In this document: in pieces, positions 1 to 6,330 of the stretch
How positions within the stretch are numbered: the first letter of the stretch is position 1
Layout of the letters: each line of letters opens with the position of its first letter
Assembly: GCA_030054245.1 (NCBI GenBank)
Contig: JASGCH010000076.1
Coordinates: forward strand, 1-6,780
Direction of reading: 5' to 3'
DNA from: Gammaproteobacteria bacterium
GTDB taxonomy: Bacteria; Pseudomonadota; Gammaproteobacteria; Burkholderiales; Burkholderiaceae_C
Length of the DNA: 6,780 nucleotides
The notes under the pieces: generated by a model
Databases searched by the model: none
Seen by the model: only the letters and a program-made list of their open reading frames with translations
What the model was told of the DNA's origin: nothing
Made by a program: the position numbers and the translations under genes

Positions 1-1815
1 AAAAAACAGCATATAGTCGTGAGAATTAGCGATAAACAATTGTTCTATCCAATCGTCTTCTTTGGTAGTGGTGGCTTGTTTTCCGCGTCCACCTCTTCTT
101 TGAGCTTTGTATTCAGACAGTAATTGGGTTTTAATATAACCTACATGGGATAAGGTAACCACTAAATCGGTTTTGGGGATTAAATCTTCAGCGTTAAAAT
201 CTTGTGCTGAATATTCAATTTGGCTTCTTCTAATGCCTAGTTTGGATTGCCCATATTCTTTGACCAGTACCTCTAATTCTTGTTGCATAATTCCGGTTAC
301 CCGCGAAGGTGTGCGTAAAATACGAATTAGATCAATAATTTGTTCAATAATTTCGGTATATTCAGTGGAAATCTTCATGCGCTCCAAGCCTGTTAGCCTT
401 TGTAAACGCATTTGTAAAATCTCTTGTGCTTGTTGCTCACTTAAAATATAACTGCCATCGGCTTGTAACCCGCTGTTTTCTGACAAGTTGGCTAAGCGAA
501 AATCTTCTGGCTTAATATCACCACTTTCTTGGTAGGATGAAGTTAAAAGGGACTGCACCAATTCACTACGCCATGAGCGATTTATCAGCGCGTGTCTGGC
601 TTCCAGTGGATTTGGTGCTTGTCGAATAATGTGAATAAACTCATCGATATTGGCTAAGGCGACGGCCAATCCCTCTAACAAATGACCCCGCTCTTTGGCT
701 TTGCGTAAAGTAAATAAAGTACGACGCGTAATAACTTCTCGGCGATGGTTTAAAAAAACCACCAACAAATCTTTTAGATTACAGGTTTTAGGCTGACCAT
801 CTACTAAAGCCACCATATTGATGCTAAAAGTGTCTTGTAGTGCGGTATTTTTATACAAATTGTTTAACAGAACTTCCGGCATTACGGCTCGTTTAAGTTC
901 TAATACGACGCGCATGCCAGATTGGTCAGACTCGTCTTGAATCAAACTGATACCTTCTATTTTTTTTTCACCAATTAATTCGGCAATGCGCTCCAACAGA
1001 GATTTTTTATTAACTTGATACGGTAGCTCATCAATAATTAAAGCTTGCCTTTGACCCTTATCTATTTCTTCAACATGAGTTTTGGCACGCATGACGACCC
1101 GACCTCGTCCCGTTTTATACCCCTCTCGGATGCCTGCTGTGCCATAAATAATGCCTGCTGTGGGGAAATCAGGTGCCAATACAAACTGCATTAAATCATC
1201 AACCTCAGCATCAGGATTGGCGAGTAAATGTAATAAAGCCTGAACAATTTCATTGAGGTTGTGTGGTGGAATACTGGTTGCCATACCAACCGCTATACCA
1301 GATGACCCATTGATTAATAAGTTTGGCAATTTGGTGGGTAATACCACGGGCTCTTGCTCTGAAGCATCGTAATTGGCCACAAAATTCACCGTTTCCATAT
1401 CTAAATCAGCCAACATTTCATGGGCAATTTTTGCCAAACGAATTTCAGTGTAACGCATGGCCGCGGCATTATCACCATCTACTGAACCAAAGTTACCTTG
1501 ACCGTCTATCAAAGGATGGCGGAGAGAAAAATCCTGAGCCATGCGTACTATGGTGTCATAAACCGCGGTGTCTCCATGGGGATGATACTTACCAATGACA
1601 TCACCAACGATACGAGCTGATTTTTTGTAAGCTAAATTCCAATTGTTATTAAGCTCAAACATGGCAAACAATACGCGTCTGTGAACTGGTTTTAAACCAT
1701 CGCGTGCATCTGGCAAGGCTCTTCCGATGATGACACTCATGGCATAATCGAGATAACTTCGACGCATTTCTTCTTCAATGCTCACATTGATCAATTCTTG
1801 GGCAAAACTAGTCAT
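1..1815 (-). CDS. gyrA: DNA gyrase subunit A, N-terminal 605 codons (gene continues past the left edge)
   Basis: GyrA is the breakage-reunion subunit of the A2B2 gyrase, the cytoplasmic type IIA topoisomerase that introduces negative supercoils using ATP bound by GyrB. The frame is open from ATG at 1815 to base 1; I checked every codon. It starts MTSFAQELINVSIEEEMRRS. The numbering matches E. coli without gaps through the active site: catalytic Arg121-Tyr122 (codon 122 at 1450-1452) and the DNA-intercalating Ile174 in GSSGIAVGMAT. The quinolone-determining region (about 67-106) has Thr83 and Asp87; Thr83 is common in wild-type betaproteobacteria. After the winged-helix, tower and coiled-coil regions, the GyrA box QRRGGRG lies at 572-578, so the window ends early in the C-terminal DNA-wrapping beta-pinwheel. 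About 250-300 residues are missing. No clear Shine-Dalgarno precedes the ATG, but the N-terminus aligns with the family. It is transcribed away from the oxidoreductase gene. Confidence 0.98.
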   Translation of the reverse strand, partial: MTSFAQELINVSIEEEMRRSYLDYAMSVIIGRALPDARDGLKPVHRRVLFAMFELNNNWNLAYKKSARIVGDVIGKYHPHGDTAVYDTIVRMAQDFSLRHPLIDGQGNFGSVDGDNAAAMRYTEIRLAKIAHEMLADLDMETVNFVANYDASEQEPVVLPTKLPNLLINGSSGIAVGMATSIPPHNLNEIVQALLHLLANPDAEVDDLMQFVLAPDFPTAGIIYGTAGIREGYKTGRGRVVMRAKTHVEEIDKGQRQALIIDELPYQVNKKSLLERIAELIGEKKIEGISLIQDESDQSGMRVVLELKRAVMPEVLLNNLYKNTALQDTFSINMVALVDGQPKTCNLKDLLVVFLNHRREVITRRTLFTLRKAKERGHLLEGLAVALANIDEFIHIIRQAPNPLEARHALINRSWRSELVQSLLTSSYQESGDIKPEDFRLANLSENSGLQADGSYILSEQQAQEILQMRLQRLTGLERMKISTEYTEIIEQIIDLIRILRTPSRVTGIMQQELEVLVKEYGQSKLGIRRSQIEYSAQDFNAEDLIPKTDLVVTLSHVGYIKTQLLSEYKAQRRGGRGKQATTTKEDDWIEQLFIANSHDYMLFF

Positions 1816-1852
1816 ATTTTTATAAAAAAATTAGTACAATCATGGCATTATT

Positions 1853-1881
1853 AGTATGAATTGCAAGGGGTAGGTTCTCAA
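1853..1881 (-). promoter_or_regulatory. Candidate sigma70-type promoter for gyrA
   Basis: Reading the minus strand, TTGAGA (1881-1876, one mismatch to TTGACA) is followed after exactly 17 bases by CATACT (1858-1853, four of six matches to TATAAT). It lies about 38 bp upstream of the gyrA ATG, which would give a leader of roughly 30 nt. The region is AT-rich and other weak pairs are possible, so this is only the best-spaced candidate. Confidence 0.3.
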
Positions 1882-2096
1882 CTCTAAGAAATTTAGCTTA
1901 AACGCCTCTATGCCCTGAGATTTTGGTTTTAAACGCTACAAATCGAATAAATTTAAAAGACTCCGACAGTTTAGGAGTATTTAGTCAAATCCTATAGTAT
2001 CATTATTGCCAAGCATTTATTTGGGATGAGATTTGGGGGACACAAAACAACGAACCCAAGAGATATAAATTTGTCCAATTGGTGTATAGTGTACTT
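1882..2096. other. Intergenic DNA without a recognised gene
   Basis: This is AT-rich DNA between the candidate gyrA promoter and the repeat block. It has no credible ORF. It contains a weak ACTCC/GGAGT stem (1960-1964 with 1974-1978) and two isolated -10-like TATAGT hexamers on the plus strand (1993-1998 and 2085-2090). Neither has a good -35 at normal spacing. A promoter for the downstream plus-strand genes probably lies here or inside the repeat, but I cannot place it. Confidence 0.4.
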
Positions 2097-2303
2097 AAGA
2101 CCTTTGCACCACCTAGTCCACCGCAAGGCCATATGCAAGTGATTGTGTTATGGCGGTGCGTAACCAGCCAATGAACCATTCCGCTGGTTGTACTCTTTGA
2201 ACCTTGTCATGATGGCAACTCAAGGTGCAACGGCCTTTGGCGAACTATGCGTTTGTGCCATACGGGTACACCAGCGTAGCCAGATGGGTGGCGGTCTTTT
2301 TTT
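2097..2303 (+). repeat. Structured dispersed repeat, copy A (upstream of the oxidoreductase gene)
   Basis: The block opens with AAGACCTTTGCACC (2097-2110). Its imperfect inverted partner GGTGCAACGGCCTT is at 2224-2237 (12 of 14 pair). Nested inside are CACCGC/GCGGTG (2119-2124 with 2153-2158), the perfect 7-bp stem AACCAGC/GCTGGTT (2162-2168 with 2183-2189) and ACCTTG/CAAGGT (2201-2206 with 2221-2226). A further segment runs to GGTGGCGGTC plus a 7-T run (2297-2303), recalling the GTCTTTTTT end of the copy at 6149-6315. Read on the minus strand, parts (ATGACAAGG, then CGCCATAACAC, then GCAAAGGTCTT) align with the copy at 6520-6643. Copy A is more diverged than the tRNA-flanking copies. Confidence 0.6.
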
Positions 2304-2316
2304 ATTTAAACTTATT

Positions 2317-2322
2317 AGGAGG
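2317..2322 (+). promoter_or_regulatory. Shine-Dalgarno that fixes the oxidoreductase start
   Basis: A consensus AGGAGG lies 4 bases before the ATG at 2327. The frame stays open upstream to a GTG at 2225, but that extension is translated repeat DNA and adds 34 residues with no family counterpart. This site therefore decides in favour of 2327. It is the only strong ribosome binding site in the window. Confidence 0.85.
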
Positions 2323-2326
2323 AACC

Positions 2327-3304
2327 ATGCACTCTTGGTTATGTAGCGACCCCCGGGGATACCAGCTTCTGGAATGGAAGGAAACACCAACCCCCAAACC
2401 AATTTCTGATCAAGTACTGGTACGCATTAGTGCGGCGAGTATGAATTATCCAGATGCTCTAATTGTAGCAAATAAATACCAATATAAACCGTCTTTGCCA
2501 TTTGTCCCAGGGTCGGAATTTTCGGGATTTGTAGAGCAAATAGGCGATGAGGTTGAGCATCTTCGCATAGGGCAAAAAGTGGTGTGTATTACCGGGACCG
2601 GTGGGTTTGCTACCCATGCTTTGGTTTTAGCCAAAAATTGCACCGTACTACCCGATGATTTTGATTTATTAGATGCCGCAGCGTTTCCGATGATTTACGC
2701 CACCTCCTATTATGCTTTGGTATATAGAGGATGCATACAACCCAGTGACACGGTTTTAGTTTTAGGTGCCGCTGGAGGAGTAGGTAGTTCAGCTATTCAA
2801 ATCGCTAAATTATTGGGTTGTCAAGTGATCGCGGCTTCATCGACTGAAGAAAAAAGTCAATTTTGTAAGCAACTGGGTGCTGACCATGTTATCAATTATT
2901 CAACAACAGATTTGCGTCAACAGCTTAAAGAATTAACCGCTGACAAAGGGCCTAATATTATTTACGATCCTATAGGGGGAGCCATGAGTGAGCAAGCTTT
3001 CCGTAGCATTGCGTGGGGAGGTAGGCATCTGGTGATTGGTTTTGCGGCTGGAGAAATTCCCCAATTTCCATTGAATTTAACTTTGTTAAAAGGAGCTAGC
3101 TTAGTGGGAGTTTTTTGGGGTGCTTTTGCCCAAAAGCAACCCCAAGATAATCTCAAAATGATGAATGAATTATTTGATTTATATAAACAACAAAAATTAA
3201 AACCGCCTATTCATCAAACTTTACCGATGTCCGAAATTAAATCTGGCTTTGAGACTTTGTTAAATCGCCAAATACTTGGTAAGCTAGTGTTTTTTAACAA
3301 ATAA
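2327..3304 (+). CDS. NADPH:quinone oxidoreductase, zinc-free MDR family (QOR1-like)
   Basis: This 325-residue cytoplasmic medium-chain dehydrogenase/reductase is the usual length for quinone reductases, which use NADPH to reduce quinones or activated enones. An N-terminal GroES-like domain (about 1-120) contains NYPDAL (40-45), a KYQYKPSLPFVPGSE segment (50-64) and a GFVEQIGDEV turn. A Rossmann domain (about 120-265) carries the cofactor loop GAAGGVG at 147-153, then LGADHVINY (183-191) and YDPIGG (213-218). The WGGRHLVIGFAAGEIPQ segment (230-246) is characteristic of the QOR1 subgroup. The structural-zinc cysteine cluster and catalytic-zinc ligands of alcohol dehydrogenases are absent. Its stop lies 4 bp before the aminotransferase start, indicating one transcript. 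The real substrate cannot be read from the sequence; an acryloyl-CoA-reductase-like or generic enone reductase role is possible. Confidence 0.92.
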   Translation: MHSWLCSDPRGYQLLEWKETPTPKPISDQVLVRISAASMNYPDALIVANKYQYKPSLPFVPGSEFSGFVEQIGDEVEHLRIGQKVVCITGTGGFATHALVLAKNCTVLPDDFDLLDAAAFPMIYATSYYALVYRGCIQPSDTVLVLGAAGGVGSSAIQIAKLLGCQVIAASSTEEKSQFCKQLGADHVINYSTTDLRQQLKELTADKGPNIIYDPIGGAMSEQAFRSIAWGGRHLVIGFAAGEIPQFPLNLTLLKGASLVGVFWGAFAQKQPQDNLKMMNELFDLYKQQKLKPPIHQTLPMSEIKSGFETLLNRQILGKLVFFNK

Positions 3305-3308
3305 CAAC

Positions 3309-4514
3309 ATGGTATTTGCTGATCGATTAACTTTTATTGAAAGTTCCGCTATTAGGGATTTATTTAAGCTATTAAAGAGTCCAGATATTATTAGTTTTGC
3401 GGGTGGGTTCCCGGACATAGAGGTATTTGATGTGGATGGGATTAAGCAGGCTTGTGATAAAGCCCTCAATCTTTCCGCGGCACATGCCCTACAGTATGGA
3501 GCTACCGAAGGGTTTATGCCTTTGCGTGAAGAGATTGTAAAAATAATGTCAGAAAAAGGGGTGAGCGACTTGCTTCCAGAAAATCTGATCATAACGACTG
3601 GGAGTCAGCAAGCCATCGATTTGGTTGGAAAAGTCTTGCTTAATCCAGTAGATAACATCTTACTTGAGGGTCCAACCTTTATCGCGGCCATTCAAAGTTT
3701 AAAAATGTATGGCGGCCAAATCCATACTATCAATATAGATGATCAAGGTCTTGATCTGGGACATTTAGAAATCTTGCTAGAAACACTTAATCCTAAGTTA
3801 ATGTATGTAATTCCTACCTTTTCCAATCCTTCGGGGGTTACAACCAGCTTAGAGCGAAGAAAAAAGCTTCTACAGTTGGCGGTTAAATATAGATGCTTTT
3901 TGTTGGAGGACGACCCTTATAGCGGCTTGTATTTTGGTACGCCACCACCGCCATCCCTTCTAGCCTTAAGTGCCAGTGTAGAGGGGAGTAGGGATTGGGT
4001 GGCGTATTGTGGGAGTTTAAGTAAAATTGTTTCTCCAGGTTTACGCATAGGTTGGCTTATTGCTCCTCCTACGATTCTAGAGAAAGCCGCTCTTTGTAAA
4101 CAATTTAGTGATGCCCATGCTTCCACTTTGGCGCAAACAGTGGCTTACCATTATCTTCAGTCAAACCGCTTGAACCACGCGGTAATTAACATGCGTCGAG
4201 TGTATGCCGAAAGAGCTCAATTGATGCAAGGGTTGCTGAATGTATGGATGGGTGAAAAAATTCAATTTTTTATACCTCAAGGTGGAATGTTTATTTGGGG
4301 GCAACTAGTTAAAACATTGCCAAAACAAGATACTAGCGCATGGTCCAAACAAGCTGTTAAAGATTTAGTTGCCTTTGTCCCGGGAGCTCCCTTTTATGCC
4401 GAGAATCCAGATAGATCGACATTTCGACTCAGCTTTGCCTCCACCTCTGTAGATAAGATAGAGCTTGGAATGGAACGCTTAAGTAGAAGTTTAGACACTT
4501 GGTTGGCCAGTTGA
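3309..4514 (+). CDS. PLP-dependent aminotransferase, fold type I (LysN / MocR-like class I)
   Basis: This 401-residue cytoplasmic enzyme matches the stand-alone aminotransferases related to LysN (2-aminoadipate aminotransferase) and to the catalytic half of MocR regulators; no N-terminal GntR DNA-binding domain is present. Visible landmarks: IISFAGGFPD (27-36), LQYGATEG (61-68) and the cofactor loop TTGSQQAID (96-104). Then come SNPSG with Asn173, EDDPYSGL (200-207) supplying the pyridine-binding Asp and Tyr204, the Schiff-base lysine Lys239 in GSLSKIVSPGLRIGW, and the carboxylate-binding Arg373 in FRLSFA. All key residues are present. The amino donor and acceptor are unknown. The ATG lies 4 bp after the oxidoreductase stop with no Shine-Dalgarno, so translation probably depends on coupling. 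The 3' end faces trpC with an 8-bp gap and no terminator between them. Confidence 0.93.
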   Translation: MVFADRLTFIESSAIRDLFKLLKSPDIISFAGGFPDIEVFDVDGIKQACDKALNLSAAHALQYGATEGFMPLREEIVKIMSEKGVSDLLPENLIITTGSQQAIDLVGKVLLNPVDNILLEGPTFIAAIQSLKMYGGQIHTINIDDQGLDLGHLEILLETLNPKLMYVIPTFSNPSGVTTSLERRKKLLQLAVKYRCFLLEDDPYSGLYFGTPPPPSLLALSASVEGSRDWVAYCGSLSKIVSPGLRIGWLIAPPTILEKAALCKQFSDAHASTLAQTVAYHYLQSNRLNHAVINMRRVYAERAQLMQGLLNVWMGEKIQFFIPQGGMFIWGQLVKTLPKQDTSAWSKQAVKDLVAFVPGAPFYAENPDRSTFRLSFASTSVDKIELGMERLSRSLDTWLAS

Positions 4515-4522
4515 GCTAAGTG

Positions 4523-5305
4523 CTATGCTCGTTGGAATAGTCTTTCTAATCGTTCTCCCGGATCGTCCGCACGCATAAAGTGTTCGCCGATTAAATAGGC
4601 AAAGATGTTATGGTCTTGTAGCATTTTTAAATCATCAGGGTGGTTGATGCCACTTTCACTGATCAGTATTTTATCTTTTGAAAGTAGGGTGTTAAGTTGG
4701 ATACTGGTTTCTATATTGACTTCAAAAGTTAATAGATTCCTATTATTTACACCAATTAATGAAGATTTTAAGTGGGGTAAACTCAAATATTCTTGTGCAC
4801 TGTGTACTTCTACCAATACATCTAGGTCTAGAGATCGAGCAATCGCTTCAAATTCATAAATAAGATGAGGTGGTAAGCAACTGGCAATCAACAATATACA
4901 GTCGGCACCAAGAATTTTTGCCCAATAAATCTGTACCGGATCAACAATAAATTCCTTCATTAAAATAGGTAAGTGGCTATTATTCCTGACAATTTTCAGA
5001 TGATCTGCACTACCCCTAAAAAAAGCCTGGTCGGTTAAGACCGAAATACAAGTAGCACCGTGTTGCGTGTAACTTTGAGCTACACTGGCTACATGGGTAA
5101 GTTTTTTAATCCATCCTTTTGACGGACTTGCTGGTTTTATTTCTGCAATAATAGCCGCTTGTCCTTGGGATACTAAATTTTCAATGGATTGGCTGAATTT
5201 TCTGGTTGGTAAACCACTCTCAGCTAATTTTATTAAATTAAGTTCTTGTTTCTTTAGGTGATAAATTTCTTGATATTTATATTCAATGATTCTTTGTAAA
5301 TACAT
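4523..5305 (-). CDS. trpC: Indole-3-glycerol phosphate synthase
   Basis: TrpC closes the indole ring: 1-(2-carboxyphenylamino)-1-deoxyribulose 5-phosphate gives indole-3-glycerol phosphate, CO2 and water, the step before tryptophan synthase. The 260-residue (beta/alpha)8 protein has the usual monofunctional length. Catalytic residues are in place: Glu55 and Lys57 in IIAEIKPASPSKG, Lys117 in LMKEF, Glu167 in LVEVH, Asn187/188 in GVNNRNL, and Glu217-Ser218 in SESGI. The phosphate-binding LIGEHFM segment follows near 238-244. It is not fused to TrpF. It stands alone: upstream are repeats and tRNAs rather than trpG/trpD, and downstream is the convergent aminotransferase. ATG at 5305 fits the family N-terminus, but no good Shine-Dalgarno precedes it. 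No Trp-rich leader peptide or attenuator was seen upstream. Confidence 0.97.
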   Translation of the reverse strand: MYLQRIIEYKYQEIYHLKKQELNLIKLAESGLPTRKFSQSIENLVSQGQAAIIAEIKPASPSKGWIKKLTHVASVAQSYTQHGATCISVLTDQAFFRGSADHLKIVRNNSHLPILMKEFIVDPVQIYWAKILGADCILLIASCLPPHLIYEFEAIARSLDLDVLVEVHSAQEYLSLPHLKSSLIGVNNRNLLTFEVNIETSIQLNTLLSKDKILISESGINHPDDLKMLQDHNIFAYLIGEHFMRADDPGERLERLFQRA

Positions 5306-5356
5306 TTTAACTAAGGGTTGGAGTGGTTAGACTAGATATTCTTGCATAAAGGCCGT

Positions 5357-5387
5357 AAGATGGTTGAACCTCTGTTTCAACAGTCTT
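5357..5387. repeat. Palindrome carrying the repeat-family end sequence
   Basis: AAGATGGTTGAA (5357-5368) and TTCAACAGTCTT (5376-5387) form a 12-base inverted repeat (10 of 12 pair) around a 7-base loop. Its arms match the terminal motif of the larger repeats. It sits about 50 bp upstream of the trpC start and directly abuts the inverted copy at 5392-5517. It may be a collapsed copy. Confidence 0.6.
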
Positions 5388-5391
5388 CAGT

Positions 5392-5517
5392 CGGTTATAC
5401 TGCTAAATTACTGCGTTATGCGGTTCACCCGGAACGAACACTCGGTAAATTCCGTAAGTTGTGTGCACTTGGGTCTTGTCATTGTGGTGGACTCGTTCGG
5501 GCTTGTACAATGGTCTT
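5392..5517 (-). repeat. Dispersed repeat, inverted copy B (between trpC and tRNA-Tyr)
   Basis: Bases 5392-5453 are the reverse complement of a segment also found at 5714-5777. The stretch AAATTACTGCGTTATGCGGT is shared exactly, and 29 of the first 32 bases agree before the middle part diverges. The homology continues more weakly through the CTTGTCATTGTGG stretch to TACAATGGTCTT near 5517, which corresponds to the GCAACAGTCT end of the other copies. The segment TTCCGGGTGAACCGCATAAC (minus strand) is shared exactly with the copy at 6520-6643, so this copy links the two variants of the family. Confidence 0.75.
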
Positions 5518-5532
5518 TATTTTAGCTATAAT
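5503..5532 (+). promoter_or_regulatory. Possible promoter reading toward tRNA-Tyr
   Basis: A perfect TATAAT (5527-5532) lies 18 bases after TTGTAC (5503-5508, three matches to TTGACA). It is at the edge of inverted copy B and about 340 bp upstream of tRNA-Tyr. Nearer to the tRNA only weaker elements are seen: a TATATC at 5860-5865 with GTGACA at 5833-5838, but 21 bases apart. Confidence 0.25.
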
Positions 5533-5614
5533 ACCGGTGTTGTGTAGGGCTTGCTAGAGGGAGTGGTGAGTGGCGTTCTTATCAAGAAGGTGTCTCATTG
5601 GTTTTATGGCGGTC

Positions 5615-5636
5615 CAAAGTTCCTGCAAAGTTTCTG
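5615..5636. repeat. 11-bp tandem duplication
   Basis: CAAAGTTCCTG (5615-5625) is followed at once by CAAAGTTTCTG (5626-5636), 10 of 11 identical. It lies just left of the direct-repeat copy that starts at 5641. Confidence 0.7.
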
Positions 5637-5640
5637 CATA

Positions 5641-5800
5641 GAGACTGTTGCGCCATCGGCTGGTGCCACTCGGTGAGCTGTCATAATTACAAAACTTGAG
5701 CCATTGCAATCAGCGGAATTTACTCGGTGATATTCGCTGGTGAGTACCGCATAACGCAGTAATTTGACAGTGTAACCAGCGGCGTAGCCGTCGGTGTAAT
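5641..5800 (+). repeat. Dispersed repeat, copy C (upstream of tRNA-Tyr)
   Basis: Bases 5641-5769 align with 6149-6278 with about seven substitutions and one single-base indel (about 94% identity by eye). The copy begins GAGACTGTTGCGCC, passes through CGGTGAGCTGTCATAATTAC and GCGGAATTTACTCGG, and reaches CAGTAATTTGACA. After 5769 the two copies differ: here the sequence continues GTGTAACCAGCGGCGTAGCC, which matches other family members, and lacks the clean GGTGCAACGGTCTT right end. The right boundary is therefore approximate. Apparent reading frames across it are an artefact of the repeat. Confidence 0.85.
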
Positions 5801-5875
5801 AGTATTGAATATAGGTACTTATGCTTTTTTCTGTGACATACATCTACGGTAAGGTTCGGTATATCGGTTAGTATT

Positions 5876-5961
5876 GGAGGAGTGCCCGAGTGGCTAAAGG
5901 GGGCAGACTGTAAATCTGTTGACTTCGGTCTACGTAGGTTCGAATCCTACCTCCTCCACCA
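5876..5961 (+). tRNA. tRNA-Tyr (anticodon GTA)
   Basis: This class II tRNA of 86 nt includes an encoded CCA (5959-5961). The acceptor arms GGAGGAG (5876-5882) and CTCCTCC (5951-5957) pair perfectly. The anticodon loop CTGTAAA places GTA at 5910-5912. The long variable arm contains GACTTCGGTC, as expected for bacterial tRNA-Tyr. The T arm is GTAGG-TTCGAAT-CCTAC. It corresponds by position to E. coli tyrU in the operon ahead of tufB. It lies between two near-identical direct repeats. Confidence 0.98.
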
Positions 5962-5981
5962 ATTTTTATAGACTAAAGATG

Positions 5982-5999
5982 GTTTTGTAAGTTTTGTAA
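5982..5999. repeat. 9-bp perfect tandem duplication
   Basis: GTTTTGTAA occurs twice in immediate succession (5982-5990 and 5991-5999), about 20 bp after tRNA-Tyr. Confidence 0.8.
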
Positions 6000-6148
6000 G
6001 TATCTACCACGACGACACTACTGAAAGGGCTACCAGCGGTAGTTTGTTCGTTTACGGTGCATCACAAATGCTGTCGTTGGGTCGATCGCGACGAGATAGA
6101 TCGGTAATTGGCTGGTATTCCACCGTCATCACCGTCATAGTGGTTTGA
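6000..6148. other. tRNA-Tyr to tRNA-Gly spacer, left part; degenerate repeat fragments
   Basis: No credible gene is present. The stretch contains a small hairpin CTACC-AGC-GGTAG (6030-6042), a perfect 9-bp tandem duplication CACCGTCAT (6121-6129, 6130-6138), and an ATTGGCTGGTATTCCACC segment resembling ATTGGCTGGGTTAGCTACC at 6488-6506. This suggests a worn fragment of the same repeat family. Confidence 0.45.
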
Positions 6149-6315
6149 AAGACTGTTGCACCATCGGCCGGTGCCGCTCGGTGAGCTGTCATAATTACAA
6201 GGCTTGAGCGATTGCAATCAGCGGAATTTACTCGGATGATATTCGCTGGTGAGTACCGCATAACGCAGTAATTTGACAACCGTTGCACCAGCTGGTGGGT
6301 GCAACGGTCTTTTTT
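6149..6315 (+). repeat. Dispersed repeat, copy D: best-defined element, with terminal inverted repeats
   Basis: The left end AAGACTGTTGCACC (6149-6162) and right end GGTGCAACGGTCTT (6298-6311) are inverted repeats matching at 13 of 14 positions. They delimit an element of about 163 bp. Its first 130 bp repeat 5641-5769 nearly exactly. The right end is also the 3' arm of a perfect 11-bp hairpin (6279-6289 with 6298-6308). It holds no open gene. I saw no obvious target-site duplication (GTTTGA before, TTTTAG after). The architecture is that of a MITE or large REP-like element. Confidence 0.8.
6279..6315 (+). terminator. Strong intrinsic-terminator-like hairpin just before tRNA-Gly
   Basis: ACCGTTGCACC (6279-6289) pairs perfectly over 11 bp with GGTGCAACGGT (6298-6308) around an 8-base loop. 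A C and then six Ts (6310-6315) follow. By shape this is a strong Rho-independent terminator. It ends only 15 bases before tRNA-Gly, so any transcript from tRNA-Tyr would have to pass it. It belongs to the repeat element and was probably brought in with it. Confidence 0.7.
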
Positions 6316-6330
6316 AGTCTTTAAACGGTT

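Noticed and set aside
173..1598. Plus-strand ORFs at 173-451 and 1323-1598
   Set aside because: Both are antisense to gyrA, whose frame is fully open and conserved here.
1971..2000. IscR-like motif (minus strand TTGACTAAATACTCC) in the gyrA upstream region
   Set aside because: Only one half resembles the type 1 IscR site, the dyad is missing and no iron-sulfur gene is adjacent.
2077..2090. TTGTCC (2071-2076) with TATAGT (2085-2090) as a promoter
   Set aside because: The spacing is only 8 bp, too short for sigma70.
2225..2326. Upstream extension of the oxidoreductase from a GTG at 2225
   Set aside because: The extra 34 residues are translated repeat DNA with no family match, and a consensus AGGAGG precedes the ATG at 2327.
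5306..5400. trp leader/attenuator or T-box upstream of trpC
   Set aside because: No leader ORF with tandem Trp codons and no T-box or specifier-loop sequence; the only hairpin (5357-5387) belongs to the repeat family.
5342..5557. 71-codon plus-strand ORF
   Set aside because: It covers the palindrome and inverted copy B, has no ribosome binding site and matches no family.
5604..5843. 79-codon minus-strand ORF
   Set aside because: It lies almost wholly in repeat copy C, and its similarity to the 6052-6414 frame follows from the DNA repeat.
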